Shown: positions 41,685 to 61,292 of the stretch, piece by piece
Numbering within the stretch: position 1 is the first letter of the stretch
Layout: every line of letters starts with the position of its first letter
Assembly: GCA_002021875.1 (NCBI GenBank)
Contig: CP018627.1
Span: forward strand, 7,316,001 to 7,380,000
Length of the DNA: 64,000 nt
DNA from: Streptomyces hygroscopicus
Lineage (GTDB): Bacteria; Actinomycetota; Actinomycetes; Streptomycetales; Streptomycetaceae
Reading direction: 5' to 3'
Notes under the pieces: model-generated
Told to the model about the DNA's origin: nothing
What the model saw: the letters and a program-made list of their open reading frames with translations, nothing else
Database searches by the model: none
Translations under genes and position numbers: made by a program

Positions 41685-42923
41685 TTACGCGCTCGCCTCG
41701 CCCAGCAGCTTCTGCAGCCGGGAGACGCCCTCGACGAGGTCCTCGTCGCCCAGCGCGTAGGACAGCCGCAGATAGCCCGGGGTGCCGAAGGCCTCACCCG
41801 GCACCACCGCGACCTCGGCCTCCTCCAGGATCAGCTCCGCCAGCTCGACGCTGGTCCGCGGCCGCTTGCCGCGGATCTCCTTGCCGAGCAGCCCCTTGAC
41901 CGAGGGGTAGACGTAGAAGGCGCCCTCCGGCTCCGGGCACTCGACGCCGTCGATCTCGTTCAGCATCCGCACGATGGTGCGGCGGCGGCGGTCGAACGCC
42001 TCGCGCATCGTGGCCACGGCGTCGAGATCACCGGAGACGGCGGTCAGCGCGGCGACCTGAGCGACATTGCTCACATTCGAGGTGGCGTGCGACTGCAGGT
42101 TGGTCGCGGCCTTGATGACGTCCTTGGGGCCGATGACCCAGCCCACCCGCCAGCCGGTCATCGCGTACGTCTTCGCGACACCGTTGACCACGATGCACTT
42201 GTCGCGCAGCTCGGGCACCACGACCGGCAGCGAGTGGAACTCCGCGTCGCCGTAGACCAGGTGCTCGTAGATCTCGTCGGTCAGCACCCACAGCCCGTGC
42301 TCGGCGGCCCAGCGGCCGACCTCCTCGATCTGCTCACGGCTGTAGACCGCGCCGGTGGGGTTCGAGGGGGAGACGAAGAGCAGCACCTTGGTGTGCTCGG
42401 TGCGGGCCGCCTCCAGCTGCTCGACGGAGACGCGGTAGCCGGTCGTCTCGTCGGCGACGACCTCCACCGGGACACCGCCGGCCAGCCGGATCGACTCCGG
42501 GTAGGTGGTCCAGTAGGGCGCGGGGACGATGACCTCGTCGCCCGGGTCCAGGATCGCGGCGAACGCCTCGTAGATCGCCTGCTTGCCGCCGTTGGTCACC
42601 AGGACCTGGGCCGTCTCGACCTCGTACCCGCTGTCGCGCAGCGTCTTCGCGGCGATCGCGGCCTTGAGCTCGGGGAGCCCGCCGGCCGGCGTGTAGCGGT
42701 GGTACTTGGGGTCGCGGCAGGCCGCCGCCGCGGCGTCGACGACGTAGTCGGGCGTGGGGAAGTCGGGCTCACCGGCGCCGAAGCCGATCACCGGACGGCC
42801 GGCGGCCTTGAGGGCCTTGGCCTTTGCGTCGACGGCGAGGGTCGCGGACTCGGAGATCGAGCCGATCCGGGCCGATACCCGCCGGTCGGTCGGGGACTGT
42901 ACGGGGGGAGTAGCAGCGGTCAT
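41685..42923 (-). CDS. aspC: Pyridoxal-phosphate aminotransferase (aspartate type)
   Basis: 412 residues from the ATG at 42923. Fold type I aminotransferase, subgroup Ib: [15 protein letters not shown] near 50, [20 protein letters not shown], the phosphate-binding/[11 protein letters not shown] motif, the PLP lysine in [16 protein letters not shown] (about 245) and the substrate Arg in GYLRLSYA. Common in Streptomyces between adenosine deaminase and the secE region. Substrates are aspartate/2-oxoglutarate, possibly also aromatic precursors. Confidence 0.92.
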   Translation of the reverse strand: MTAATPPVQSPTDRRVSARIGSISESATLAVDAKAKALKAAGRPVIGFGAGEPDFPTPDYVVDAAAAACRDPKYHRYTPAGGLPELKAAIAAKTLRDSGYEVETAQVLVTNGGKQAIYEAFAAILDPGDEVIVPAPYWTTYPESIRLAGGVPVEVVADETTGYRVSVEQLEAARTEHTKVLLFVSPSNPTGAVYSREQIEEVGRWAAEHGLWVLTDEIYEHLVYGDAEFHSLPVVVPELRDKCIVVNGVAKTYAMTGWRVGWVIGPKDVIKAATNLQSHATSNVSNVAQVAALTAVSGDLDAVATMREAFDRRRRTIVRMLNEIDGVECPEPEGAFYVYPSVKGLLGKEIRGKRPRTSVELAELILEEAEVAVVPGEAFGTPGYLRLSYALGDEDLVEGVSRLQKLLGEASA

Positions 42924-43104
42924 AGATGCATCGTCGCAGACGGGCGAAATGGGTGGCACACGGGTTTGCGGAGACTTCGCGCGCTTCTCGTTCGACGCCC
43001 GGCCGTCAAGCACGTACACTCAACCGTCGTTGGCCGATCAACAGCCGCATTCGACCGCACACTCCGTGCAGCCGGATGTATGCGGTAGGTTGGTGGTGCC
43101 GCGA

Positions 43105-43177
43105 AGGGTCGTAGCTCAATTGGTAGAGCACTGGTCTCCAAAACCAGCGGTTGGGGGTTCAAGTCCCTCCGGCCCTG
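43105..43177 (+). tRNA. tRNA-Trp (CCA)
   Basis: 73 bases: acceptor AGGGTCG / CGGCCCT, discriminator G, anticodon CCA at 43138-43140 in loop CTCCAAA with stem CTGGT/ACCAG. Position before secE-nusG is conserved in actinobacteria. Confidence 0.96.
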
Positions 43178-43285
43178 CTACACGCACTTGTGATCAGGGT
43201 GCGTGCATGCGTACGCAAGGACAAGCACCGCTGTGCGGCCGGGCCGGACGCGGCACGGCCACGACCCGGATTCAGGTGAGGACGA

Positions 43286-43579
43286 GTGACGGAAGCCCTT
43301 GGCTCCACCGCGACGCCTGAGAGCGGTCGTCCCGATGAGGACGAGGTGGCGACCAAGCGGGGTCGCCGCGGTGGCAAGCGCGCGAAGAAGGGCCCCTTCG
43401 GCCGCCTCGCGCTCTTCTACCGCCAGATCATCGCTGAGCTGCGGAAGGTCGTCTGGCCCACCCGCGGTCAGCTGTCGACGTACACCAGTGTGGTGATCGT
43501 TTTCGTCCTCATCATGATCGGCATCGTGACCGTGATTGACTATGGGTTCAATAACGCCATCAAGTACGTCTTTGGCTGA
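43286..43579 (+). CDS. secE: Preprotein translocase subunit SecE
   Basis: 97 residues, GTG start. A charged N-terminus (RGRRGGKRAKKG), then the conserved amphipathic cytoplasmic helix FYRQIIAELRKVVWPTRGQL and one membrane helix VVIVFVLIMIGIVTVIDYG. SecE clamps SecY in the translocon. Followed by nusG after 83 bases. Confidence 0.96.
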   Translation: MTEALGSTATPESGRPDEDEVATKRGRRGGKRAKKGPFGRLALFYRQIIAELRKVVWPTRGQLSTYTSVVIVFVLIMIGIVTVIDYGFNNAIKYVFG

Positions 43580-43662
43580 GACCCACGCGAAAGGCGGCCG
43601 CCGTCCCGGCGTCGCCTCTTTCGCACGTTCCACCCCCTTGAAGCCAGGAAGAAGCAGCCACA

Positions 43663-44532
43663 GTGTCTGACCCGAACCTGAACGGCGCCGCCGAGCCCGT
43701 CGAGTCCCGTGAGGACGAGCTCGACATCGTTGAGGCGGCGGACTCCGACCAGGCTGAAGCAGCCGACGCCTCAGCGGGCGTGCCCGCCGAGGAGGAAGCG
43801 TTGCATGTCGAGGGCGAGGACGCCCTCGAGGCCGATGCGGCCCCCGAGGCCGAGCCGGACGGGCTGGACGAGGCAGAGGACGCGGCCGAGGCGGAAGCTG
43901 AGGGCGCGGCCGAGGTCGACCCGGTCGAGGCGCTCCGCGAGGAGCTGCGCGGACTGCCCGGTGAGTGGTACGTGATCCACACCTACGCGGGCTACGAGAA
44001 GCGCGTGAAGGCCAACCTGGAGCAGCGTGCCGTCTCGCTGAACGTCGAGGACTTCATCTATCAGGCCGAGGTCCCCGAGGAAGAGATCGTCCAGATCAAG
44101 AACGGCGAGCGCAAGAACGTCCGGCAGAACAAGCTGCCCGGCTATGTGCTCGTCCGCATGGACCTGACGAACGAGTCGTGGGGTGTCGTCCGCAACACTC
44201 CGGGTGTCACCGGCTTCGTGGGCAACGCCTACGACCCGTACCCGCTGACCCTGGACGAGATCGTCAAGATGCTCGCTCCCGAGGCCGAGGAGAAGGCCGC
44301 CAAGGCCGCCGCCGAGGAAAGCGGCATGCCGGCGCCGAGCCGCAAGGTCGAGGTCCAGGTGCTGGACTTCGAGGTCGGCGACTCGGTCACGGTCACCGAC
44401 GGCCCGTTCGCGACCCTGCAGGCGACGATCAACGAGATCAACGCCGACTCGAAGAAGGTCAAGGGCCTGGTGGAGATCTTCGGCCGGGAGACCCCGGTCG
44501 AGCTGAGCTTCGACCAGATCCAGAAGAACTGA
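43663..44532 (+). CDS. nusG: Transcription termination/antitermination protein NusG
   Basis: 289 residues, GTG start. An acidic Ala/Glu/Asp extension of about 100 residues typical of Streptomyces NusG precedes the NGN domain ([22 protein letters not shown]...[20 protein letters not shown]) and the C-terminal KOW domain ([21 protein letters not shown]). It binds RNA polymerase and Rho or S10. Confidence 0.96.
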   Translation: MSDPNLNGAAEPVESREDELDIVEAADSDQAEAADASAGVPAEEEALHVEGEDALEADAAPEAEPDGLDEAEDAAEAEAEGAAEVDPVEALREELRGLPGEWYVIHTYAGYEKRVKANLEQRAVSLNVEDFIYQAEVPEEEIVQIKNGERKNVRQNKLPGYVLVRMDLTNESWGVVRNTPGVTGFVGNAYDPYPLTLDEIVKMLAPEAEEKAAKAAAEESGMPAPSRKVEVQVLDFEVGDSVTVTDGPFATLQATINEINADSKKVKGLVEIFGRETPVELSFDQIQKN

Positions 44533-44555
44533 GTCTCCTCACCAGAACTTCCGAA

Positions 44556-44597
44556 CAGGTCAGACGGGCTTTCGCGGCCGGTCTGACCTGCTCGGTT
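44556..44597 (+). terminator. Hairpin between nusG and rplK
   Basis: Perfect 10-bp stem CAGGTCAGAC / GTCTGACCTG (44556-44565, 44581-44590) followed by CTCGGTTTT. It separates secE-nusG from rplKA. Confidence 0.8.
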
Positions 44598-44697
44598 TTA
44601 AGGCGCACACCTATACCCGTTATCGTTGTGCGGTATGCCTCCATCCGGATGATCCGGTTCGGAGGCGAACCACCTCTCACTAGGACCCGGAGAGAGC

Positions 44698-45132
44698 ATG
44701 CCTCCCAAGAAGAAGAAGGTCACGGGGCTGATCAAGCTCCAGATCCAGGCCGGCGCCGCGAACCCGGCCCCGCCGGTCGGCCCCGCGCTGGGCCAGCACG
44801 GCGTCAACATCATGGAGTTCTGCAAGGCCTACAACGCCGCGACCGAGTCGCAGCGTGGCATGGTCGTGCCGGTGGAGATCACGGTCTACGAGGACCGCTC
44901 CTTCACCTTCGTGACCAAGACCCCGCCGGCCGCCAAGCTGATCCTCAAGGCCGCGGGCGTGGAGAAGGGCTCCGGCGAGCCGCACAAGACCAAGGTCGCC
45001 AAGATCAGCCGCGACCAGGTGCGTGAGATCGCCACCACCAAGATGCCCGACCTGAACGCCAACGACCTGGACGCCGCCGAGAAGATCATCGCCGGCACCG
45101 CCCGTTCCATGGGCATCACGGTCGAGGGCTGA
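44698..45132 (+). CDS. rplK: 50S ribosomal protein L11
   Basis: 144 residues; AGGACC-GGAGAG upstream. [46 protein letters not shown] is the conserved N-terminal domain (thiostrepton-binding Pro region [11 protein letters not shown]), C-terminal RNA-binding domain ends SMGITVEG. First gene of the L11 operon with rplA 94 bases downstream. Confidence 0.97.
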
Positions 45133-45226
45133 CACCTCCACGGCGAGGGCTCAAAGCCCCCGCAGCCATGTGTGGCAGGGCCAAGCGCTGGCCCGGACCA
45201 CGAACTCCACAACATCAGGAGCAACA

Positions 45227-45946
45227 GTGAGCAAGCGCAGCAAGACTCTCCGCGCTGCGGAGGCCAAGATCGACCGGGAGCGCAACTACGCCCCGCTCGA
45301 GGCCGTCCGTCTCGCGAAGGACACCTCCGCGACCAAGTTCGACGCGACCGTCGAGGTCGCCATGCGCCTGGGCGTCGACCCGCGCAAGGCCGACCAGATG
45401 GTCCGCGGCACCGTGAACCTGCCGCACGGCACCGGTAAGACCGCCCGGGTCCTGGTCTTCGCGACCGGTGACCGTGCTGCGGCCGCGGAGGCCGCCGGCG
45501 CCGACATCGTCGGCTCCGACGAGCTCATCGACGAGGTGTCCAAGGGGCGTCTGGACTTCGACGCCGTCGTCGCCACCCCGGACCTCATGGGCAAGGTCGG
45601 CCGCCTCGGCCGGGTGCTCGGTCCGCGTGGTCTGATGCCGAACCCGAAGACCGGAACCGTCACCCCGGACGTGGCCAAGGCCGTCACGGAGATCAAGGGC
45701 GGCAAGATCGAGTTCCGCGTCGACAAGCACTCCAACCTGCACTTCATCATCGGCAAGCTCTCGTTCGACGAGACCAAGCTGGTGGAGAACTACGCCGCGG
45801 CGCTGGAGGAGATCAACCGTCTCAAGCCGTCCGCCGCGAAGGGCCGCTACATCAAGAAGGCGACCCTGACCACCACGATGGGCCCCGGCATCCCGCTGGA
45901 CGCCAACCGCACCCGCAACCTGCTGGTCGAGGAAGAGGCCGTCTGA
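45227..45946 (+). CDS. rplA: 50S ribosomal protein L1
   Basis: 239 residues from the GTG at 45227, after AGGAG. Two-domain L1: [30 protein letters not shown], then [23 protein letters not shown] (the L1 signature). In many bacteria L1 represses its own operon by binding the mRNA. Closed by a strong terminator. Confidence 0.97.
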   Translation: MSKRSKTLRAAEAKIDRERNYAPLEAVRLAKDTSATKFDATVEVAMRLGVDPRKADQMVRGTVNLPHGTGKTARVLVFATGDRAAAAEAAGADIVGSDELIDEVSKGRLDFDAVVATPDLMGKVGRLGRVLGPRGLMPNPKTGTVTPDVAKAVTEIKGGKIEFRVDKHSNLHFIIGKLSFDETKLVENYAAALEEINRLKPSAAKGRYIKKATLTTTMGPGIPLDANRTRNLLVEEEAV

Positions 45947-45981
45947 GGCCGCCCCTGAACCGGCGCACCACGGTGTGCAAC

Positions 45982-46030
45982 CGCCGGGCCCCCGCACCGC
46001 GTCGAAGGTGCGGGGGCCCGGCGTCTTTCG
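45982..46030 (+). terminator. Terminator after rplA
   Basis: 17-bp perfect stem CGCCGGGCCCCCGCACC (45982-45998) with 46007-46023, followed by TCTTTCGTT. Confidence 0.9.
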
Positions 46031-46046
46031 TTGTCGGCCCCCTCCG

Positions 46047-46086
46047 CTAAAGTCACTGCAGACGTAAAAGAGAAATAAAAAATAAG
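46047..46086 (+). promoter_or_regulatory. AT-rich leader of the lipoprotein gene
   Basis: GACGTAAAAGAGAAATAAAA and the following AATAAG form an A-rich, GC-poor stretch rare in this window, between a terminator and the ribosome site. Likely an unstructured 5' leader or an upstream element; no clear promoter boxes. Confidence 0.4.
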
Positions 46087-46094
46087 GGGGAGCC

Positions 46095-46982
46095 GTGCGC
46101 GGTACTCATGTCGGTGCGCGTTGGGCTATAGCCGCTGGAAGCGTCGTTCTCATGGTCGGCCTCACCGCGTGCGGGAGCGAGAAGTCCGACGATGACAAGG
46201 CCGGCGAGAAGACGGGCGACAAGTCCGGCCAGTCCGCGATGAGCCCGCTGGCGGCGCTCAAGCTGGCCTCGCAGCGGACGGACCAGAAGAACTCGGCCAA
46301 GGTCGAGGGCACCACCAAGATGGGCGAGCAGAACTCGCAGATGTCCGGCTCCATGGACTGGGCCAACGGCATCCGGGCCAACATGTCCATCACCCAGAGC
46401 GGTGGCGCCATCGCCTCCTCGCCGATCGAGGGCAAGGCGATGGACGCGCGCTACACCCCGGACGCGATGTTCCTGAACATGGGCGACGAGTTCGCCGCGC
46501 AGGCCGGCAGTGGCAAGCACTGGGTGAAGTACGACTACGACGTGCTGGCCCAGAAGGCCGGTCCCTCGGGCGCGTTCCTGAAGGACCAGATGCAGAACAA
46601 CAACCCGTCGCGCTCCGTGGAGCTGCTGCTCGCCACCGGCAAGGTCAAGAGCGTGGGCTCGGAGAACGTGAAGGGCGTCAAGGCCACGCACTACACGGGC
46701 ACGGTCAAGGTCTCCGAGATCGCCAAGATGCAGTCCAAGGAGCTGAGCCAGTCGGACCTGGACGCTCTGCAGAAGCAGCTGGAGACCTCCGGCATGGACA
46801 CCGAGACCATCGACCTGTGGGTCGACGACCAGAACCTGCTGGTCAAGAAGCGTGAGCAGGCCCAGAGCAACAACGGCTCCTACGACTCCACCGTCTACTA
46901 CTCGGACTACGGCACCGCCGTGACGGTCGAGGAGCCGACGTCCTCGGACACCGTTGACTTCCAGGACATGCTCCAGCAGTAG
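46095..46982 (+). CDS. Lipoprotein of LppX/LprG-like type
   Basis: 295 residues, GTG start after AAGGGGGA. Lipobox LTAC with acylated C26, then a charged Lys/Asp/Gly linker and a LolA/LppX-like domain (about 50-295) with repeats of amphipathic strands such as KVEGTTKMGEQNSQMSGSMDWANG. Such proteins carry lipids in mycobacteria; in Streptomyces the role is unknown. The gene is inserted between rplA and rplJ, flanked by terminators, and has its own AT-rich upstream region. Confidence 0.88.
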   Translation: MRGTHVGARWAIAAGSVVLMVGLTACGSEKSDDDKAGEKTGDKSGQSAMSPLAALKLASQRTDQKNSAKVEGTTKMGEQNSQMSGSMDWANGIRANMSITQSGGAIASSPIEGKAMDARYTPDAMFLNMGDEFAAQAGSGKHWVKYDYDVLAQKAGPSGAFLKDQMQNNNPSRSVELLLATGKVKSVGSENVKGVKATHYTGTVKVSEIAKMQSKELSQSDLDALQKQLETSGMDTETIDLWVDDQNLLVKKREQAQSNNGSYDSTVYYSDYGTAVTVEEPTSSDTVDFQDMLQQ

Positions 46983-46989
46983 AGCCGAT

Positions 46990-47019
46990 TTGCCTGGCCG
47001 CGGCCCGTTCGCGTAATCT
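46990..47019 (+). promoter_or_regulatory. rplJL promoter
   Basis: TTGCCT (46990-46995), 18 bases, TAATCT (47014-47019), directly upstream of the L10 leader. Confidence 0.65.
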
Positions 47020-47025
47020 CCTACA

Positions 47026-47192
47026 GAAGCCAAAGACCGCTGGTTGTCGCTGCGCCCCCGTAAGGGGTGCGGTGGCTGAAGGATCCGCTAGCTGCGGGCG
47101 ACCTGCGTAGGTGTATGTGGTTGAACTCCCGAACGGGCCGTGAGCCTGTGCCGGTCGAGTTACGCCCCGAGCGCCTGCGCCGGGGCGTTTTC
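47026..47192 (+). ncRNA. L10-type ribosomal protein leader RNA with terminator
   Basis: The 5' leader of rplJ has the conserved L10(L12)4 binding-site elements: GGTTGTCGC (47042-47050) pairs with GCGGGCGACC (about 47094-47103), enclosing a CGCCCCCGTAAGGGGTGCGG hairpin and GGATCCGCTAGC. It ends in a hairpin ACGCCCCG / CGGGGCGT (47162-47188) followed by TTTT, which looks like an attenuator. It lets free L10 repress rplJL. Confidence 0.8.
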
Positions 47193-47257
47193 GCATTGTC
47201 CAGTCTCCTTCCTTCAGGCCGTAGCGGTCCTCATCACCCGGAAGGAGGCCGAGGCTC

Positions 47258-47818
47258 ATGGCGAGTCCTGACAAGGTCGCAGCCGTCGACGAGATGCGGG
47301 AGAAGTTCCGCACCTCCCACGCGGCTCTCGTGACCGCGTACACCGGTCTCACCGTTGCGCAGCTCAAGGAGCTGCGCCGTTCGCTCGGTGAGAACGTTCA
47401 GTACCGTGTGGTGAAGAACACGCTGACCAAGATCGCGGCCAACGAGGCCGGGATCAACCAGCTCGACGACCTGTTCGCGGGTTCGTCGGCCGTCGCCTTC
47501 GTGACCGGTGACCCGGTCGAGGCGGCGAAGGGTCTCCGTGACTTCGCCAAGGAGAACCCCGCTCTCGTCATCAAGGGCGGTGTCCTTGATGGCAAGGCGC
47601 TGTCCGCCGACGAGATCAAGAAGCTCGCGGACCTCGAGTCCCGTGAGGTGCTGCTCGCCAAGCTGGCGGGTGCGATGAAGGCCAAGCAGTCCCAGGCTGC
47701 CGCGCTCTTCCAGGCCCCGCTGTCCAAGTTCATCCGGACCGCCGAGGCTCTCCGGCAGAAGCAGGCCGAGCAGGGCGGTGCCGAATCCCCGGCTCCCGCC
47801 GAGGCCGAGTCCGAGTAA
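47258..47818 (+). CDS. rplJ: 50S ribosomal protein L10
   Basis: 186 residues, GGAAGGAGG upstream. N-terminal rRNA-binding domain ([48 protein letters not shown]), C-terminal helix that holds L7/L12 dimers ([20 protein letters not shown]). Controlled by the L10 leader. Confidence 0.97.
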   Translation: MASPDKVAAVDEMREKFRTSHAALVTAYTGLTVAQLKELRRSLGENVQYRVVKNTLTKIAANEAGINQLDDLFAGSSAVAFVTGDPVEAAKGLRDFAKENPALVIKGGVLDGKALSADEIKKLADLESREVLLAKLAGAMKAKQSQAAALFQAPLSKFIRTAEALRQKQAEQGGAESPAPAEAESE

Positions 47819-47902
47819 TCAGGCTCCGGTCGCAGCGGGCCGGGAAGCCCGCCGACATATACATCCGGCACCACCTGCCGAATTAGTGGAAGGACCGCCA
47901 TC

Positions 47903-48292
47903 ATGGCGAAGCTCAGCCAGGACGACCTGCTCGCGCAGTTCGAGGAGATGACCCTCATCGAGCTCTCCGAGTTCGTGAAGGCCTTCGAGGAGAAGTTCGA
48001 CGTCACCGCCGCCGCCCCGGCCGCCGTCGTGGCCGCCGCCCCGGGCGCCCCGGGTGCCGCTGCCCCGGCCGAGGAGGAGCAGGACGAGTTCGACGTCATC
48101 CTCACCGGTGCCGGCGACAAGAAGATCCAGGTCATCAAGGTCGTGCGTGAGCTGACCTCCCTGGGTCTGAAGGAGGCCAAGGACCTCGTGGACGGCGCCC
48201 CGAAGCCCGTTCTCGAGAAGGTCGCCAAGGACGCCGCCGAGAAGGCCGCCGAGTCCCTCAAGGGCGCCGGCGCCTCCGTCGAGGTCAAGTGA
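47903..48292 (+). CDS. rplL: 50S ribosomal protein L7/L12
   Basis: 129 residues. N-terminal dimer domain ([28 protein letters not shown]), Ala/Pro-rich hinge, C-terminal domain [42 protein letters not shown] for factor binding. Confidence 0.97.
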   Translation: MAKLSQDDLLAQFEEMTLIELSEFVKAFEEKFDVTAAAPAAVVAAAPGAPGAAAPAEEEQDEFDVILTGAGDKKIQVIKVVRELTSLGLKEAKDLVDGAPKPVLEKVAKDAAEKAAESLKGAGASVEVK

Positions 48293-48351
48293 CCTCTCGG
48301 CCCGCCGCCACACGCCGGTAGGACGTCCGGCGGCGCGGCCCGGTTCCAGCC

Positions 48352-48383
48352 AAGGGCGATCACCCGTTCGGGTGGTCGCCCTT
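48352..48383 (+). terminator. Hairpin after rplL
   Basis: AAGGGCGATCACCC pairs with GGGTGGTCGCCCTT (one wobble), loop of four. No T-run; may be a partial terminator setting the rplL:rpoB ratio. Confidence 0.65.
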
Positions 48384-48880
48384 CGGCGTTCCCGTCACGG
48401 CTACATTGTCTTACGGGGTTGTGGAGGTAGGGTGATCTTCGTTGCCTGCCGCCACGCCCTGTGACGATCTCGCCGGAGTGGGGGGCCTTGACGAACGGCA
48501 CGCAGCGCGCAATTCTCAGGACGCGACGCCACATCGATCCAAAAGTCCGAGGCATGGATCGTCGGCGAAGCGGGCAGTATCGGTATGCGCATCGAGCGCG
48601 CGGGCTGCCGACAGGGCGGATGAAGACAACGAGGGGCGCGCCCCTCACCGGAGGGAGAGATTGGCACTGCCGGTCTCAGGAACTCGGCGCTGGACATCAG
48701 TGTGCCAAGTGGCTACACTGACCCTTTGCGCTGCCTGTTAGCTGCTCCCTGCCCGTCACCAGGGGCATACCTACCTTCGAGCACTACTGATGGAAACACC
48801 CTGACCAGGGATTTCATCCATGGGCTCTCGGTAGGACCGGTACGCGCGTAGTGAGTCCGAGCCCTCGGAAGGACCCCCTC
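48384..48880. other. Long rplL-rpoB spacer and rpoB leader
   Basis: About 500 bases without a gene. The rpoB promoter lies at 48691-48719; the region 48735-48840 can form several hairpins (for example CCCTGCCC/CAGGGGC and CCCTGACCAGGG), so the rpoB mRNA has a structured leader. GGAAGGA at 48867-48873 is the ribosome site. Confidence 0.6.
48691..48719 (+). promoter_or_regulatory. rpoBC promoter
   Basis: TGGACA (48691-48696), 17 bases, TACACT (48714-48719), a good sigma-70-type (HrdB) promoter about 155 bases before the start codon. Confidence 0.75.
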
Positions 48881-52363
<3,483 letters not shown>

Positions 52364-52461
52364 CGGGTCTGGCCGGGGCGGTACGTACGCTCAGCCCCGG
52401 CCTCTCCCCGGACCCCCAGTCAGACCCGAAGACACGACCCTGAAAGAGGGATTGACGACAA

Positions 52462-56376
<3,915 letters not shown>

Positions 56377-56390
56377 GTCCCGATCCGCTC

Positions 56391-56428
56391 GCAGGGCGGT
56401 CGCCCCCATGGTGGGGTGGCCGCCCTGC
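56391..56428 (+). terminator. Hairpin after rpoC
   Basis: GCAGGGCGG (56391-56399) pairs with CCGCCCTGC (56420-56428), with further pairing CCCCC/GGGG inside. Confidence 0.65.
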
Positions 56429-56754
56429 GGCGTTTCCGGACGGCTCGGCCGGGGGGCGAAAGTCGAGTAGCCCATTTCCGGCGTGTCGGGGCGCTGTGCA
56501 TTTGTTTTGACCGAAGTCGATGAGGTAGGTACGCTCAGACCTTGTGCCTGGGGTGTGCCCGGGTCCTTGCGTGTGCGCCCCCAGCCTTCGGCGGGGAGGT
56601 GCCTCAGCATGCGAGGGGCCGAGGTGTCGACACCAACAATCCGCACTCTCCGAACATTCGCAGAGGGCTGCGGTGCGCGACACACCCGACCGCGTGGGTC
56701 GGAGAAGCCTCAGGTTAGCTTTATCGAGATCGGCACACAGAAACCGGAGAAACG
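56429..56754. other. rpsL upstream region
   Basis: About 325 bases between the rpoC terminator and rpsL; only the rpsL promoter and a leader of about 215 bases are visible. The leader includes a GC-rich hairpin region around 56575-56605. Confidence 0.55.
56507..56535 (+). promoter_or_regulatory. rpsL operon promoter
   Basis: TTGACC (56507-56512), 17 bases, TACGCT (56530-56535): a near-consensus HrdB promoter driving rpsL-rpsG-fusA. Confidence 0.75.
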
Positions 56755-57126
56755 GTGCCTACGATCCAGCAGCTGGTCCGCAAGGGCCGGCAGGACAAGG
56801 TCGAGAAGAACAAGACCCCCGCCCTCGCGGGGTCGCCGCAGCGCCGTGGGACATGCACTCGCGTGTTCACCACGACGCCGAAGAAGCCGAACTCGGCGCT
56901 CCGCAAGGTCGCGCGTGTCCGGCTGAGCAGTGGGATCGAGGTCACCGCCTACGTCCCGGGTGAGGGGCACAACCTGCAGGAGCACTCCATCGTGCTCGTG
57001 CGCGGCGGTCGTGTGAAGGACCTGCCGGGTGTTCGTTACAAGATCATCCGCGGCTCCCTCGACACGCAGGGCGTCAAGAACCGCAAGCAGGCTCGCAGCC
57101 GCTACGGCGCCAAGAAGGAGAAGTAA
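56755..57126 (+). CDS. rpsL: 30S ribosomal protein S12
   Basis: 123 residues, GTG start after GGAGAAACG. Conserved [13 protein letters not shown] and [17 protein letters not shown]43 and K88, the streptomycin-resistance positions, are unchanged, so S12 predicts streptomycin sensitivity. rpsG follows after two bases. Confidence 0.97.
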   Translation: MPTIQQLVRKGRQDKVEKNKTPALAGSPQRRGTCTRVFTTTPKKPNSALRKVARVRLSSGIEVTAYVPGEGHNLQEHSIVLVRGGRVKDLPGVRYKIIRGSLDTQGVKNRKQARSRYGAKKEK

Positions 57127-57128
57127 GA

Positions 57129-57599
57129 ATGCCTCGTAAGGGTCCCGCCCCGAAGCGCCCGGTCATCATCGACCCGGTTTACAACTCTCCTCTGGTGACG
57201 TCCCTCATCAACAAGGTGCTGCTGAACGGCAAGCGCTCCACCGCCGAGCGCATCGTCTACGGCGCCATGGAGGGCCTGCGCGACAAGTCCGGCAACGACC
57301 CGGTCATCACGCTCAAGCGCGCCCTGGAGAACGTGAAGCCGACCCTCGAGGTCCGCTCCCGTCGTGTCGGTGGCGCCACCTACCAGGTGCCGGTCGAGGT
57401 CCGTCCCGGCCGCTCCTCCACCCTCGCCCTGCGCTGGCTCGTGGGCTACTCGCGCGCCCGTCGTGAGAAGACCATGACCGAGCGGCTCATGAACGAGCTT
57501 CTGGACGCCAGCAATGGTCTGGGCGCCTCCGTCAAGCGGCGTGAGGACACCCACAAGATGGCCGAGTCCAACAAGGCCTTCGCGCACTACCGCTGGTAG
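57129..57599 (+). CDS. rpsG: 30S ribosomal protein S7
   Basis: 156 residues, ATG just after rpsL. S7 signature [48 protein letters not shown]. Primary binder of the 16S 3' domain. The fusA start is 38 bases downstream. Confidence 0.97.
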   Translation: MPRKGPAPKRPVIIDPVYNSPLVTSLINKVLLNGKRSTAERIVYGAMEGLRDKSGNDPVITLKRALENVKPTLEVRSRRVGGATYQVPVEVRPGRSSTLALRWLVGYSRARREKTMTERLMNELLDASNGLGASVKRREDTHKMAESNKAFAHYRW

Positions 57600-57637
57600 T
57601 CGCTACCCCATCGAGAACCGAGAGAAGACTGAGCCAT

Positions 57638-59758
<2,121 letters not shown>

Positions 59759-59985
59759 GGCGGGTTCATCCGCTTTCCTCACCCTTTAGGCTGGAAGCAC
59801 AAGGCATCGGGGCATTCGTCGTGGAGCGCGTCCACCGCGTTCCACGGCGGGACCCCTGGCGCCGGCCCCCCAGACGAATACGGCGAAGGGCATCCCCCTC
59901 GGGGTCCTGGCCGGTTCGGTAAGAAAACCTGAACCCATCCGCAAAGCGTGGATGCGTTACAGAACCACTCCACAGGAGGACCCCA

Positions 59986-61179
59986 GTGGCGAAGGCGAAG
60001 TTCGAGCGGACTAAGCCGCACGTCAACATCGGCACCATCGGTCACATCGACCACGGTAAGACCACGCTTACCGCTGCGATCACCAAGGTGCTGCACGACG
60101 CGTACCCGGACCTGAACGAGGCCTCGGCCTTCGACCAGATCGACAAGGCTCCTGAGGAGCGCCAGCGCGGTATCACCATCTCCATCGCGCACGTCGAGTA
60201 CCAGACCGAGTCGCGTCACTACGCGCACGTTGACTGCCCCGGTCACGCGGACTACATCAAGAACATGATCACCGGTGCCGCGCAGATGGACGGCGCCATC
60301 CTCGTGGTCGCCGCCACCGACGGCCCGATGCCGCAGACCAAGGAGCACGTGCTCCTGGCCCGCCAGGTCGGCGTGCCGTACATCGTTGTCGCCCTGAACA
60401 AGGCCGACATGGTGGACGACGAGGAGATCCTGGAGCTCGTCGAGCTCGAGGTCCGCGAGCTGCTCTCCGAGTACGAGTTCCCGGGCGACGACGTTCCGGT
60501 CGTCAAGGTCTCGGCGCTCAAGGCGCTCGAGGGTGACGCCGAGTGGGGCAAGTCCGTCCTCGACCTGATGAAGGCCGTCGACGAGTCGATCCCGCAGCCC
60601 GAGCGCGACGTCGACAAGCCGTTCCTGATGCCGATCGAGGACGTCTTCACCATCACCGGTCGCGGTACGGTCGTCACCGGCCGTATCGAGCGCGGTGTGC
60701 TGAAGGTCAACGAGAACGTCGACATCATCGGCATCAAGCAGGAGAAGACCTCGACCACCGTCACCGGTATCGAGATGTTCCGCAAGCTGCTCGATGAGGG
60801 CCAGGCCGGTGAGAACGTCGGTCTGCTGCTCCGCGGCATCAAGCGCGAGGACGTCGAGCGCGGCCAGGTCATCATCAAGCCGGGTTCGGTCACTCCGCAC
60901 ACCGAGTTCGAGGCCCAGGCGTACATCCTGTCCAAGGACGAGGGTGGCCGCCACACGCCGTTCTTCAACAACTACCGTCCGCAGTTCTACTTCCGTACCA
61001 CGGACGTGACGGGCGTTGTGACCCTCCCCGAGGGCACCGAGATGGTCATGCCGGGCGACAACACCGAGATGTCCGTCTCGCTGATCCAGCCGGTCGCCAT
61101 GGAGGAGGGCCTGAAGTTCGCCATCCGTGAGGGTGGCCGGACCGTCGGCGCCGGCCAGGTCACCAAGATCAACAAGTGA
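59986..61179 (+). CDS. tuf: Elongation factor Tu
   Basis: 397 residues, GTG start after AGGAGGA. G1 [11 protein letters not shown]2 [13 protein letters not shown]3 DCPGHADY, G4 [10 protein letters not shown]; domains II and III complete. It has a long leader (59759-59985) that may hold its own promoter, and a strong terminator. Confidence 0.97.
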   Translation: MAKAKFERTKPHVNIGTIGHIDHGKTTLTAAITKVLHDAYPDLNEASAFDQIDKAPEERQRGITISIAHVEYQTESRHYAHVDCPGHADYIKNMITGAAQMDGAILVVAATDGPMPQTKEHVLLARQVGVPYIVVALNKADMVDDEEILELVELEVRELLSEYEFPGDDVPVVKVSALKALEGDAEWGKSVLDLMKAVDESIPQPERDVDKPFLMPIEDVFTITGRGTVVTGRIERGVLKVNENVDIIGIKQEKTSTTVTGIEMFRKLLDEGQAGENVGLLLRGIKREDVERGQVIIKPGSVTPHTEFEAQAYILSKDEGGRHTPFFNNYRPQFYFRTTDVTGVVTLPEGTEMVMPGDNTEMSVSLIQPVAMEEGLKFAIREGGRTVGAGQVTKINK

Positions 61180-61197
61180 CCTGACGCTCCCCGGAGC

Positions 61198-61234
61198 AAA
61201 GAGCCCCATTCGCCACTGGCGGGTGGGGCTCTTT
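61198..61234 (+). terminator. Terminator after tuf
   Basis: AAAGAGCCCCATTCGCC pairs with GGCGGGTGGGGCTCTTT (61198-61214 and 61218-61234), ending in CTTTCG. Confidence 0.9.
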
Positions 61235-61292
61235 CGTATGTGGGTACCCGGCCGTCCACATCGAAGCCGCGTTCGACTTCGGGAGCGAACAG

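Noticed and set aside
48851..48880. GTG at 48851 as rpoB start
   Set aside because: No ribosome site; GGAAGGA is placed for the TTG at 48881, which also gives the family N-terminus and the S. coelicolor numbering.
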